Source of the DNA: Microbacteriaceae bacterium
GTDB taxonomy: Bacteria > Actinomycetota > Actinomycetes > Actinomycetales > Microbacteriaceae
Direction of reading: 5' to 3'
Assembly (NCBI GenBank): GCA_023254555.1
Contig: JALRLI010000026.1
Coordinates: 1 to 14,455 of the forward strand
DNA: 14,455 nt
The notes beneath the pieces are model-generated. The model was given only the letters and a program-made list of their open reading frames with translations, was not told the origin of the DNA and searched no databases. Below are positions 1 through 7,859 of this stretch, in pieces. Within the stretch, counting starts at the first letter, position 1. Each line of letters starts with the position of its first letter. The position numbers and the translations under genes are program-made.

Positions 1-2016
1 GGTAACACGGTATTGGGCAGGCACGAGGTCGCGAGTCGTGAGTACCCTGAAGTACTTTTTCAAGACTGGATGCCGAGCTACGGCTCGCGAAACGCTGGTC
101 GCGAGATCAGCCTGGCGCTGCACGAGTTCGTAGCCCTCAAGCTCAACCTGGCGCCGGCCAATATCGAGCGAGGCCAGAATCTGGTAGTTCGGCGAGGTGG
201 AGGTGTGCGTCATGTAGGCATCGTGAAATGCCTCAGCGCTGAGCGTATTGAAGCACTCATCCCACACGTGAATCATTGAGCCCTGGCGCAGTGCGGTCAG
301 CGTCTTGTGCGTCGACTGAGTTGCGTACACGCGCAGCCTTGCCTCGTCAGGGTTCGCGAGCAGTTCAGTGGATGCCCACACCTCTGCGCTCGCCCCCGCG
401 AGTTTCTCGTGCTGAGCCCGGTAGCGGTCGCGATACTCCTGGGTTGCGAACTCGGCCTCGAGCGCTCGGGCCGCAGCCATTCCAGTGCGGCGACGGTACA
501 CCGGGTGGAATCCGGCAAACGCGAACCACGCTTCATCCCAAAGAAAAACGAGATCTGGTTTGATGGCTAAGCACTCGCGCATCACCCGCTCGGGGTCGTA
601 AACGATGCCGTCAAACGTGCAGTTCGTCAGCGTAATCATTTTCACGTCATCGAGCCGACCGGCATCACGATACTCGAGCAAGGTTTGCTTGATGCTCTCA
701 AGCGGAACCGCTCCGTAGAACGAGTATTCATCGAGTGGATACGCATCGAGGTAGGCGATACGAGCACCGGCAGTCATCAATCCATAGTGGTGAGACTTGT
801 GACAGTTTCGGTCGACGAGCACCACATCACCGGGCGTGATCAGCGCCTGATGCACAATCTTGTTCGCGGTAGAGGTTCCGTTCGTGACGAAGTACGTCTG
901 TTTGGCGCCGAACGCGCGGGCGGCAACGGTCTGCGCTTTTTTGATTGAACCAGTTGGCGAGAGCAGTGAGTCGAGCCCTCCCGAGGTTGCAGATGTCTCT
1001 GCCATCAGAAGGTTGCGACCGTAGAACTCACCCATGTCACGAATCCAGGTTGAGTTGTTGACCGATCCGCCACGCGAAATGGGGAGCGCATGAAACACGC
1101 CAGCAGGCCGCTTGGCGTATTCTTGCAAGGCTTCAAAGAACGGCGCGTCATATCGACCTGAGACGTTTCGCAGAATTGACAGGTGCAGTTCGAGCCGATC
1201 CTCGCGGCGGAACACCCGGCTAAATCGCTTCGTCACAGAGCTCGCTAGCTCTTCTATGCCAACGTCGACCAACAAGAACATGTCTACTTCGGGCCGTAGC
1301 TCAGAGACTTTTTCTGAGAGTTTCAGAATGCGCTGAATCGGTGACAACGAGTCGAGGTCGTCGATCCCCAGCTGATTGAGGTACTGCCTGAGGTCGCGAC
1401 TCAGGTTCTCTTGTGAGTGATTGGTGAAGCCTGGGCGAAGCACAACCGCCTGAATCTGAGGGTTCAAGATCAACGCAATCAGCGCGTCTTCGAAGCTCGG
1501 CACGATTGTGAGGTCGTAAATGAACTGGTCTTCTCGACTGCGGTGCGCAGCCATGTCAGCTTTGAAGGCGATGCGGTCGGCGTGAGGAATATCATCAACG
1601 AACAGCACTTCGAACGCTGGCCTTTGGTCGCGCCAGGCCACGGATTCGCGGCTTTCCTCAGCGCCTTCGACGCCTTCTGCGCCCTGGCCGATTGAAATCA
1701 CCGTCATGTGGTTGGCGATGGGCTCAACAATGGTGAGTGCCGCCTCGTAGCGCTCTGCAATGATGAGTTCGCGAATTTCCGAGACCACAGAGCGTCGGGG
1801 TCGTGCCCAGTAGAGTTCGAGGGCGTGCAGCAGGCCCAGTCGACGATTAATCTCCGCGCGAAGTGAGTCAGCAGTTGGAGCATCCGGCTGCGTAATGAGT
1901 TGCTTGAGCGCGAAGAACAGCATCTCCCACGCATCACTTCGAGCCCGCCAGCCGCTGCTCGGAACCTCAGATTCGGTTTCCAAAACCGATGGTTCTTCGA
2001 CTACTGCATCTTCCAT
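1..2016 (-). CDS. Orn/Lys/Arg decarboxylase family protein (PLP-dependent, fold type I), C-terminus cut by window edge
   Basis: The frame is open from ATG at 2016 to the left edge, giving 672 residues with the C-terminal part missing. Family landmarks are clear: TNGTSTANK at residues 378-386 (cofactor phosphate site), DRNCHKS shortly after, DEAW at 494-497 (the Asp that contacts the PLP ring nitrogen), and STHK at 568-571, where K571 should form the Schiff base with PLP. The enzyme would decarboxylate a basic amino acid to a polyamine or diamine in the cytoplasm, serving polyamine supply or acid tolerance; substrate cannot be told from these motifs. The first ~140 residues are an acidic then helical N-terminal region I do not recognise in detail. 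The D494-K571 distance is 77 residues against about 37 in E. coli LdcI/CadA, so an insertion lies near the active site. A weak AGAAAG ribosome site (2028-2033) sits 11 bases before the ATG, a rather long spacing. Confidence 0.88.
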   Translation of the reverse strand, partial: MEDAVVEEPSVLETESEVPSSGWRARSDAWEMLFFALKQLITQPDAPTADSLRAEINRRLGLLHALELYWARPRRSVVSEIRELIIAERYEAALTIVEPIANHMTVISIGQGAEGVEGAEESRESVAWRDQRPAFEVLFVDDIPHADRIAFKADMAAHRSREDQFIYDLTIVPSFEDALIALILNPQIQAVVLRPGFTNHSQENLSRDLRQYLNQLGIDDLDSLSPIQRILKLSEKVSELRPEVDMFLLVDVGIEELASSVTKRFSRVFRREDRLELHLSILRNVSGRYDAPFFEALQEYAKRPAGVFHALPISRGGSVNNSTWIRDMGEFYGRNLLMAETSATSGGLDSLLSPTGSIKKAQTVAARAFGAKQTYFVTNGTSTANKIVHQALITPGDVVLVDRNCHKSHHYGLMTAGARIAYLDAYPLDEYSFYGAVPLESIKQTLLEYRDAGRLDDVKMITLTNCTFDGIVYDPERVMRECLAIKPDLVFLWDEAWFAFAGFHPVYRRRTGMAAARALEAEFATQEYRDRYRAQHEKLAGASAEVWASTELLANPDEARLRVYATQSTHKTLTALRQGSMIHVWDECFNTLSAEAFHDAYMTHTSTSPNYQILASLDIGRRQVELEGYELVQRQADLATSVSRAVARHPVLKKYFRVLTTRDLVPAQYRVT

Positions 2017-2140
2017 TGCGACAAAAACTTTCTGTAGTTTCTCGTTCGCGTCACAAGTGGGGGTGTGAGCAACAACAGAAGTTTACTCAATCGAGCAGGG
2101 CGCGCTGGAATACGCGATGCTGAGGAGTATCTGCTCACTC

Positions 2141-2184
2141 AAAAAGAATTCGGATACCAAGCCCCAACCTTGGTATCCGAATTC
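2141..2184 (-). terminator. Rho-independent terminator of acs
   Basis: Two perfectly complementary 16-base arms (2146-2161 and 2169-2184) enclose a 7-base loop. Read on the minus strand the hairpin begins 21 bases after the acs stop and is followed at once by five T (2145-2141), the classic intrinsic-terminator layout. The plus-strand reading has no T-run, so it should act in one direction only. It separates acs transcription from the decarboxylase gene further along the same strand, whose promoter must lie in 2017-2140; I could not pick a convincing -35/-10 pair there. Confidence 0.9.
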
Positions 2185-2205
2185 GCCTAGGGCGTGCCTG
2201 CGTGA

Positions 2206-4203
2206 CTACTTCTTCGCGTCGCGCTCATCACGAACGCGCTGAGAGATGGTCTGCATCACCATGGTGTCTGCGAGCGTGGTGGTATCACCAATGTCGCGAC
2301 CCTCGGCTGCGTCACGAAGCAGGCGACGCATGATTTTTCCGGAACGAGTCTTGGGCAACTCGTGCACGATGAAAACCTGGCGTGGACGAGCAATCGCACC
2401 GATGTGTTTGGCAACGTGAGCCTTGAGCTCAGCTTCGGCATTCTCCTCGGTGAGTTCGGTCTGGTTGGCCTTCAGAATCACGAAGGCGACCACAGCCTGG
2501 CCAGTGGTTTCATCGGATGCGCCCACAACTGCCGACTCTGCCACTGAGGTGTGACCTACCAGAGCCGATTCGATTTCAGCGGTGCTCAATCGGTGACCCG
2601 AAACGTTCATCACGTCATCGACGCGACCGAGTAGCCAGATGTCACCGTCATCATCGAGGCGCGCGCCGTCACCGGCAAAGTACTGATCACCGAACTGCGA
2701 CCAATAGGTCTCTTTGAACCGCTCTGGGTCACCCCAGATATTTCGCACCATGCTTGGCCACGGCTTTTGAATCACGAGCAGCCCACCGTTGCCGTGGCCC
2801 ACATGGTTGCCGGTGTCGTCGACCACGTCAATGGTCACGCCGGGAATCGGCACCTGGGCACTGCCCGGCTTCAACGAGGTGAGACCCGGCAGCGGTGAAA
2901 TCATGATGGCACCCGTTTCTGTCTGCCACCACGTGTCGACGATTGGGGCAGTGCCGCCGCCGATGACATCGTGGTACCAGTTCCACGCTTCTGGGTTGAT
3001 TGGTTCACCAACAGAGCCGAGCACACGGATGGTCGAGAGGTCGTATTTCTGCACCTCTTGCCGACCGATTTTCATGAACGAACGAATAGCGGTTGGGGCG
3101 GTGTAGAAGATGGTTACCCCGTACTTCTCGATAATGCTCCACCAGCGACCCCAATCTGGGGTATCAGGCGTGCCCTCGTAAACAACCTGGGTCGCGCCAT
3201 TGGCTAGCGGGCCGTATACCAGGTAGCTGTGACCGGTAATCCAGCCGATGTCTGCGGTACACCAGTAGACATCAACCTCGGGCTTCAGATCGAAGATGTT
3301 CTTGTGCGTGTAGGCAGCCTGAGTCAGGTAACCACCTGACGTGTGCAAGATACCCTTTGGCTTTCCGGTGGTGCCAGAAGTGTAGAGAATGAAGAGTGGA
3401 TTCTCGGCGTTGAAGCCTTTCGCTTCGTGCTGAGCCTCGACTTGAGCAATTTCTTCGTGCCACCAGAGGTCACGGTCTGCCACCATGTCGACCGGGTTGT
3501 CGCCGCGCTTGACCACGAGCACGTTTTTCACGTTGTGCTTCTGCCCGGTTTCGAGAGCGAGCGCCTCATCAACGAGTGGCTTGAGTGGTGAAACCTTACC
3601 CTTGCGGTAACCGCCGTCAGCGGTAATCACGAGCTTGGCGTCGGCATCCTCAATACGAGCTCGAAGGCTCTCAGCGCTGAAGCCACCGAACACAACTGAG
3701 TGGGCGGCACCGAGTCGAACAACTGCGAGCATCGCAACAATTGCCTCAGGGATCATCGGCATGTAGATTGCGACGCGATCGCCAGCGGTAACACCAAGAC
3801 TTTCGAGCAGAACAGCGGCACGCTTTACTTCGAACAAGAGTTCTTCGTAGGTGACTTTGCGGGTGTCACCTGGCTCGCCCTCCCAGTGAATCGCGACACG
3901 GTCACCGTGGCCGGCTTCAACGTGGCGGTCAACGCAGTTGTAGGCGACGTTAATCTCTCCGTCATAAAACCACTTCGCAAACGGAGGGTTCGACCAGTCG
4001 AGGGTCTTCGTGAACGGCTTGTGCCAGTGCAGCTCTTTCGCCTGTGTTGCCCAGTAGGCTTCAGGGTCTTCGGCAGCCTTCCAGTACACAGCTGGATCGT
4101 TGATATTTGCGGATGCCGCGAATTCTGCGCTGGGCGGATACGTCGTTCCCTCGAGTGGGTGACTTTCAATCATTCCGTGATCGTGGTTTGCGTTGGACAC
4201 CAT
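2206..4203 (-). CDS. acs: Acetyl-CoA synthetase (AMP-forming)
   Basis: A 665-residue adenylate-forming enzyme that activates acetate with ATP and CoA to acetyl-CoA via acetyl-AMP in the cytoplasm; the length is typical of Acs (about 650). Visible motifs are the P-loop TSGTTGKPKG (275-284), the WWQTETG motif whose Trp restricts the acyl pocket to acetate, the hinge region with GRVDDVMNVSGHRLST, and PKTRSGKIMRR near the C-terminus, where K623 is the catalytic lysine that acetylation silences in characterised Acs proteins. The N-terminal ACS domain and C-terminal lid are both complete. The ATG is well supported by AGGAAGG (minus strand, 4208-4214) at four bases' spacing. It is divergent from the Tad genes and ends at a strong terminator, so it is probably monocistronic. 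In M. tuberculosis acs also lies close to the tad genes, so the placement looks ancestral. Confidence 0.97.
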   Translation of the reverse strand: MVSNANHDHGMIESHPLEGTTYPPSAEFAASANINDPAVYWKAAEDPEAYWATQAKELHWHKPFTKTLDWSNPPFAKWFYDGEINVAYNCVDRHVEAGHGDRVAIHWEGEPGDTRKVTYEELLFEVKRAAVLLESLGVTAGDRVAIYMPMIPEAIVAMLAVVRLGAAHSVVFGGFSAESLRARIEDADAKLVITADGGYRKGKVSPLKPLVDEALALETGQKHNVKNVLVVKRGDNPVDMVADRDLWWHEEIAQVEAQHEAKGFNAENPLFILYTSGTTGKPKGILHTSGGYLTQAAYTHKNIFDLKPEVDVYWCTADIGWITGHSYLVYGPLANGATQVVYEGTPDTPDWGRWWSIIEKYGVTIFYTAPTAIRSFMKIGRQEVQKYDLSTIRVLGSVGEPINPEAWNWYHDVIGGGTAPIVDTWWQTETGAIMISPLPGLTSLKPGSAQVPIPGVTIDVVDDTGNHVGHGNGGLLVIQKPWPSMVRNIWGDPERFKETYWSQFGDQYFAGDGARLDDDGDIWLLGRVDDVMNVSGHRLSTAEIESALVGHTSVAESAVVGASDETTGQAVVAFVILKANQTELTEENAEAELKAHVAKHIGAIARPRQVFIVHELPKTRSGKIMRRLLRDAAEGRDIGDTTTLADTMVMQTISQRVRDERDAKK

Positions 4204-4240
4204 TGTCCCTTCCTGTCGGTCGGAATACGTCTTGTTGAGA

Positions 4241-4246
4241 AATATA
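4241..4246 (-). promoter_or_regulatory. acs: Possible -10 element of the acs promoter
   Basis: An AT-rich patch reads TATATT on the minus strand, 38 bases before the acs ATG, in an otherwise mixed intergenic region. It would give a leader of about 30 bases. No good -35 hexamer is found 16-18 bases upstream, so the call rests on AT content and position alone. Confidence 0.3.
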
Positions 4247-4331
4247 TAACTAATTCATGGCGAGCGGTAGTGCCCGAGGGTTCCTCAACAGGGTCGTTCA
4301 GCAAAAACTTACTCCGAGCAGGGATTTTTTC

Positions 4332-4361
4332 TTGAAAAAGGGATGAACGGTCCGTCATGCT
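4332..4361 (+). promoter_or_regulatory. Candidate promoter of the tad ATPase gene, placing the start site on its GTG codon
   Basis: TTGAAA (4332-4337) and CATGCT (4356-4361) are separated by 18 bases. Six bases later comes the GTG at 4368, so transcription could begin on the start codon itself (leaderless mRNA). This agrees with the lack of any ribosome-binding sequence before that codon. The -35 overlaps a small inverted repeat, TTTTTC-TT-GAAAAA (4326-4339). CATGCT is only a moderate match to TATAAT. Confidence 0.35.
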
Positions 4362-4367
4362 TCGGCT

Positions 4368-5369
4368 GTGCATCCACCTCATACTGAGCTCGATTTTTCG
4401 CTGAAACAGGCATTCGGCCCACTCCTTGCGCTCCTGAACGACCCAGCGGTAACCGATATTTTCGTGAATGGATCAGCCGGAGTCTGGGTTGACCGGGGCT
4501 CGGGAGCAGTGCGTGTTGAGGGCATCGAGATGGATGCGCGTGTGCAGAGAAAGATCGCGGTTGACCTGATTGCAGCCGGCGGCCGGCATCTCGACGAGAT
4601 GAACCCGTGTGTCGATGTCAGGCTTGTTGGTGGCATCCGTGTGCACGCTGTTCTTGAACCAATCAGCACCGAGGGGTCACTCATCTCGGTGCGAATCCCT
4701 CGGGCGAGACACCGAAGTTTCGTCAGCCTTGTATCGTCAGGGCTCTGCGATGAGGTGACCGCTAAGTGGCTACTCGCCCTGGTGCGAAGCCGAAAGAACG
4801 TGCTGATTTCTGGTCCTACCGGAAGCGGCAAAACAACTCTGCTGGCGGCGATGATGGGCACTGTTTCATCGAACGAGAGAATTCTGACAGTCGAAGACGT
4901 TGCCGAATTGCAGATAGATCATCCTCACGTAATTGGGCTGGAGGCCCGGCAGTCGAATATCGAAGGGGTCGGCGAGATCACCATGGAACGGCTGGTACGT
5001 GAGTCACTGCGAATGAGACCAGACCGAATCGTACTTGGCGAATGCCGCGGTCCAGAGCTGCGAATACTGCTGAGCGCACTCAACACCGGTCACGATGGCG
5101 GCGCCGGAACCGTGCATGCCAGTTCGCTCGCCGATGTGCCCGCTCGGCTTGAAGCGCTTGGAGCCTCTGCAGGGATGAGCACAGATGAGCTTGCTCGGCA
5201 GGCTGTGAGTGCAATCGATGCGGTGGTGGCTCTGAAACAACATGGAACGGGACGTGAAATCGAAGCGGTCGGGCGCCTCGGCCTCGGTAGCAACGGTTCA
5301 TTGGTGGCACATGAGCTCACAGTTGAGAAGCTCTCGTTCGAAGATTACGGGTTGAGACGTGAGCACTGA
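4368..5369 (+). CDS. tadA: TadA/CpaF-family secretion ATPase (Tad/Flp pilus motor, actinobacterial 'helicase/secretion neighborhood' type)
   Basis: A 333-residue hexameric-type ATPase that would power assembly of the Flp/Tad pilus from the cytoplasmic face of the membrane. The N-terminal part (about 15-110) carries the usual DPAVTDIFVNG stretch. The RecA-like core has Walker A GPTGSGKTT (149-157), acidic box ILTVEDVAEL (172-181), Walker B region RIVLGECRG (220-228) and His box GHDGGAGTVHA (241-251). The GEC and GGAG variants match what I recall of the actinobacterial subfamily rather than Caulobacter CpaF. GTG at 4368 is the best start: it lies just ahead of the conserved N-terminal region, and no Shine-Dalgarno is seen, in keeping with a possible leaderless mRNA. 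The gene ends 11 bases inside the next one, so the two are translationally coupled. It is shorter than proteobacterial CpaF, which has a longer N-terminal domain. Confidence 0.93.
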   Translation: MHPPHTELDFSLKQAFGPLLALLNDPAVTDIFVNGSAGVWVDRGSGAVRVEGIEMDARVQRKIAVDLIAAGGRHLDEMNPCVDVRLVGGIRVHAVLEPISTEGSLISVRIPRARHRSFVSLVSSGLCDEVTAKWLLALVRSRKNVLISGPTGSGKTTLLAAMMGTVSSNERILTVEDVAELQIDHPHVIGLEARQSNIEGVGEITMERLVRESLRMRPDRIVLGECRGPELRILLSALNTGHDGGAGTVHASSLADVPARLEALGASAGMSTDELARQAVSAIDAVVALKQHGTGREIEAVGRLGLGSNGSLVAHELTVEKLSFEDYGLRREH

Positions 5370-6243
5370 AGCGAAGCTGGTGAGACGAATTTCGGTACTG
5401 GTCGCCGGCGGAATATCACCCAGAAACAGTTGGCGCTTTCTCAAGTCTGATTCTGAATTCTCGGCTACGGCTGCGAACGTTTCAAGCCGGCTTGGCAGAG
5501 GAGAAGATACTGCCACAGCGATTTCCGCTGAGGGCTTCGCTGCACTCGCGTCGATTTGGCGACTGGCCGAAACTACCGGCGCTGCAATGTCTCCGACTCT
5601 CAACACGCTCGCCGAGCAGCTGACTGAGTTCGAAGTATACGAGCGTCAGCGCGCACTCGCGTTTGCGGGGCCAAGGGCAACGATGAGGTTGACCCTCTGG
5701 TTGCCGGTGGTGAGCATCGCAATGTCCATGTTGCTCGGCTTCAACCCGATTGGGTTCTTACTCTTCAACCCTGCTGGTTGGGCAATGATGTTCGTCGGGG
5801 CATTCCTGATTCTCATCGCGAACGTCTGGAGTGGGCGACTCATGAAGAGAGCTGCTGGATCCCTGAGCCGCCCCGGCTTCGCAGAAGAATTGCTCGTCGT
5901 GGCGCTCTCAGCGGGGCTCGATCAGCAGCGGGCGCGCATCCTGGTCACTGACGCAATAGATGAGTTTCGTGTTGATGGTGTATCGATTGCCGAGTTCACA
6001 TCGCGCTCAGGTGCGGTGGCTCGAAGCCTGCAGCTCGCGCAAGAAGCCGGTGTGTCAGTAGTTGGAATTTTGCACGCCGAAGCTGCTTCCCAACGACTTG
6101 AGTACCGCAACATGATTCAGCATCGAGCAGCGAAGCTCTCGGTTTCACTCATGCTGCCGATGGGAGTGTGTGTTCTGCCGGCCTTTATCGCGCTCGGGGT
6201 ACTGCCGATGATGTTCTCAATCTTGGGTCCGAGTCTCAGCTGA
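5359..6243 (+). CDS. Type II secretion F-domain protein, apparent fusion of TadB-like and TadC-like platform modules
   Basis: This 294-residue protein would be the inner-membrane platform on which the Tad ATPase acts. Residues about 5-105 form one helical F-type domain, followed by membrane helices at about 111-128 and 139-157. Residues about 173-262 form a second F-type domain (FAEELLVVALSAGLDQ onward), followed by a C-terminal hydrophobic helix pair or hairpin at about 263-288. In M. tuberculosis these correspond to two separate neighbours (Rv3658c and Rv3657c), so this looks like a single-chain version. The GTG at 5359 overlaps the ATPase gene by 11 bases. The predicted N-terminus starts directly in the first F domain without the leading membrane helix of proteobacterial TadB. 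The T2SSF assignment is firm; the fusion reading is inference from internal architecture. Confidence 0.85.
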   Translation: MSTEAKLVRRISVLVAGGISPRNSWRFLKSDSEFSATAANVSSRLGRGEDTATAISAEGFAALASIWRLAETTGAAMSPTLNTLAEQLTEFEVYERQRALAFAGPRATMRLTLWLPVVSIAMSMLLGFNPIGFLLFNPAGWAMMFVGAFLILIANVWSGRLMKRAAGSLSRPGFAEELLVVALSAGLDQQRARILVTDAIDEFRVDGVSIAEFTSRSGAVARSLQLAQEAGVSVVGILHAEAASQRLEYRNMIQHRAAKLSVSLMLPMGVCVLPAFIALGVLPMMFSILGPSLS

Positions 6244-6328
6244 GCGTTAATCGGCCGCTCGGTCGGTACCAACAGAAAGCTAGAGTAGAAGGGTTCGAAT
6301 AAACCCCACAACTTATTTAAGGAACATC

Positions 6329-7534
6329 ATGTCAGCGGCACCAATCCCCACACCTGAAGACGTCGTTATCGTTGCGGCTGCTCGTACCCCGCAGGGTCGA
6401 CTGAAAGGGCAGCTCGCATCGCTGAACGCAGTGCAGCTTGGTTCAATCGCGGCCGGTGCTGCAATTGATCGCTCAGGTTTGAGCGCAGATGTCATAGACG
6501 GCGTGATTTTCGGCCAGGTGCTTCAGGCTGGTGCAGGCCAAAACCCCGCCCGTCAGACCTCGCTCGCCGCGGGCGTGCCTATCTCGGTTCCAGCCGCCAC
6601 CGTTAATAAGGTCTGCCTGTCGGGTCTGCTCGCAATCATCGATGCGGCGCGAATGATTCGCGTTGGTGACGCTGAGGTTATGCTCGCGGGCGGTCAAGAA
6701 TCTATGACAAACGCGCCACACATTTTGCCTGGTTCGCGAGCCGGTTATACATACGGCGACGTGAAGCTTCTCGACACGATGGCTCGTGACGGCCTCGAAG
6801 ACGCCTTCGAAGTTGGCACCTCAATGGGTGTTCTCACCGAGCGTGATGTAAAGAAACTTGGTATCACCCGCCTCGAACAAGACACCATCTCGGCGAACTC
6901 ACACCAGCGCGCCGCCAAAGCTTGGGCAGAAGATGTTTTTGAAGACGAGATTGCCGCGGTGCAAGTGCCACAGCGCAAGGGTGATCCGATTCTCGTGAGC
7001 CAAGACGAGGGTGTGCGCGGCGAAACCACCGTTGAGGTGCTCGGCGCACTCCGGCCTGCATTCGACAAAGAGGGCACAATCACCGCTGGTAACTCGTCGC
7101 CCATCTCTGATGGCGCTGCTGCCGTTGTGCTTACCACCCGTAAGCGTGCCGAAGAAGACGGCCTCACCATTCTCGCGACCGTCGGTATGGCAGGTCCGGT
7201 AGCAGGGCCGGATACGTCACTGCCAAGTCAGCCTTCACGGTCTATCGCTCGTGCCCTTGAGCGTGCTGGTTGGGATGTCGCCGACCTCGACTTTATCGAA
7301 ATCAATGAAGCCTTTGCAGCAGTGGCTGAACAGTCAAACAAAGAACTCGGGGTCGATCCCGAAATCGTGAATATTCACGGTGGTGCGATTGCGCTTGGGC
7401 ATCCGATTGGCGCCTCTGGTGCGCGCCTTGTTGTGCATGCAGCGCACGAGCTGCACCGCCGTGGGTCAGGTCGCGCTGCCGTTGCACTCTGCGGTGGCGG
7501 CGGTCAGGGCGAATCGCTGCTGCTCTGGCGCTGA
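6329..7534 (+). CDS. Acetyl-CoA C-acetyltransferase / thiolase
   Basis: A complete 401-residue thiolase, cytoplasmic, joining two acetyl-CoA to acetoacetyl-CoA or cleaving 3-ketoacyl-CoA. All catalytic elements are present: nucleophile C96 in VNKVCLSG, NEAFA (326-330), H358 in GGAIALGHPIGASG, and the second cysteine C388 in CGGGGQG. The sequence resembles AtoB/PhaA-type biosynthetic thiolases, but motifs cannot settle direction or chain length. ATG 6329 is preceded by AAGGA (6319-6323) at five bases' spacing, and an 85-base gap with a weak TAGAGT (6281-6286) separates it from the Tad platform gene, so it probably has its own promoter. No partner such as a CoA transferase, hydroxyacyl-CoA dehydrogenase or PHB synthase lies beside it. 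It sits between two halves of a pilus locus and directly ahead of the iron operon, with no obvious functional link. Confidence 0.95.
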   Translation: MSAAPIPTPEDVVIVAAARTPQGRLKGQLASLNAVQLGSIAAGAAIDRSGLSADVIDGVIFGQVLQAGAGQNPARQTSLAAGVPISVPAATVNKVCLSGLLAIIDAARMIRVGDAEVMLAGGQESMTNAPHILPGSRAGYTYGDVKLLDTMARDGLEDAFEVGTSMGVLTERDVKKLGITRLEQDTISANSHQRAAKAWAEDVFEDEIAAVQVPQRKGDPILVSQDEGVRGETTVEVLGALRPAFDKEGTITAGNSSPISDGAAAVVLTTRKRAEEDGLTILATVGMAGPVAGPDTSLPSQPSRSIARALERAGWDVADLDFIEINEAFAAVAEQSNKELGVDPEIVNIHGGAIALGHPIGASGARLVVHAAHELHRRGSGRAAVALCGGGGQGESLLLWR

Positions 7535-7552
7535 GCCCGCCACGGGCGATTA

Positions 7553-7570
7553 GGTAAGGGTACCCTTACC
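7553..7570. promoter_or_regulatory. Iron-box-like operator (DtxR/IdeR family) upstream of feoA
   Basis: GGTAAGGGTACCCTTACC is a perfect 18-base palindrome. With its flank it starts TTAGGTAAGG, which agrees with the DtxR/IdeR consensus (TTAGGTTAGSCTAACCTAA) at about 15 of 19 positions when aligned from 7550. The site is 41 bases before the feoA ATG and covers where a -35 would be for a possible -10 TAGGGT (7575-7580). That is the expected place for repression by an Fe(II)-loaded regulator. The regulator itself is not in this window. Confidence 0.75.
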
Positions 7571-7596
7571 AAGGTAGGGTTTGGGTAGCTCCTCTC

Positions 7597-7603
7597 GAGA
7601 AAG
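7597..7603 (+). promoter_or_regulatory. feoA: feoA ribosome-binding site, fixing the start at ATG 7611
   Basis: GAGAAAG lies seven bases before ATG 7611. It favours this start over an in-frame TTG at 7581, which would add ten Ser-rich residues absent from FeoA proteins and would begin within the operator/promoter region. Confidence 0.65.
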
Positions 7604-7610
7604 CTCATCT

Positions 7611-7859
7611 ATGCCAATCATCCCTCTCAGCTCGCTCAAGCGAGGTGACACGGCCATTATCGCCAGTGTCACAGAGCGTGATGCAAAGTGGAATCGACGG
7701 CTCGAAGATCTTGGCTTCACTCCTGGAACCGTGGTGACAACACTTCGCAGGGCGCCGTTTGGTGGCCCGACCGTCTACCGGGTTCGCTCGTACGAACTCT
7801 CACTTCGCAAGTCTGAGGCTGCCTGCATTTTTGTGAACGCGAGAAGCGCTGATGGCTAG
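7611..7859 (+). CDS. feoA: FeoA, small SH3-like partner of the FeoB iron transporter
   Basis: An 82-residue protein of the usual FeoA size (about 75-85). It opens with PLSSLKRGDTAII, has the family LEDLGFTPGTVVTTLRRAPFGGP core and ends with a strand pair YRVRSYELSLRKSEAACIFV, all typical of the FeoA SH3-like fold. It would act in the cytoplasm on the membrane protein FeoB, supporting Fe(II) uptake. The stop codon overlaps the feoB start by eight bases, so the pair is translationally coupled. Expression is probably iron-repressed through the palindrome at 7553-7570. Confidence 0.93.
   Translation: MPIIPLSSLKRGDTAIIASVTERDAKWNRRLEDLGFTPGTVVTTLRRAPFGGPTVYRVRSYELSLRKSEAACIFVNARSADG

Noticed and set aside
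3700..4335. 211-codon open frame opposite the acs N-terminal region
   Set aside because: It lies antisense to a firmly identified gene, has no ribosome site or recognisable domain, and is explained as a shadow of acs codon usage.
4991..5120. Unusual GEC and GGAG residues in the Tad ATPase Walker B and His box
   Set aside because: These differ from Caulobacter CpaF but, as far as I recall, are the normal form in the actinobacterial helicase/secretion-neighborhood ATPases.
7535..7547. Short hairpin GCCCG-CCA-CGGGC after the thiolase as a terminator
   Set aside because: The stem is only five pairs and has no T-run; it is too weak to call.
7581..7610. TTG at 7581 as the feoA start
   Set aside because: It adds ten Ser-rich residues absent from FeoA proteins, overlaps the promoter region, and ATG 7611 has a good ribosome site.
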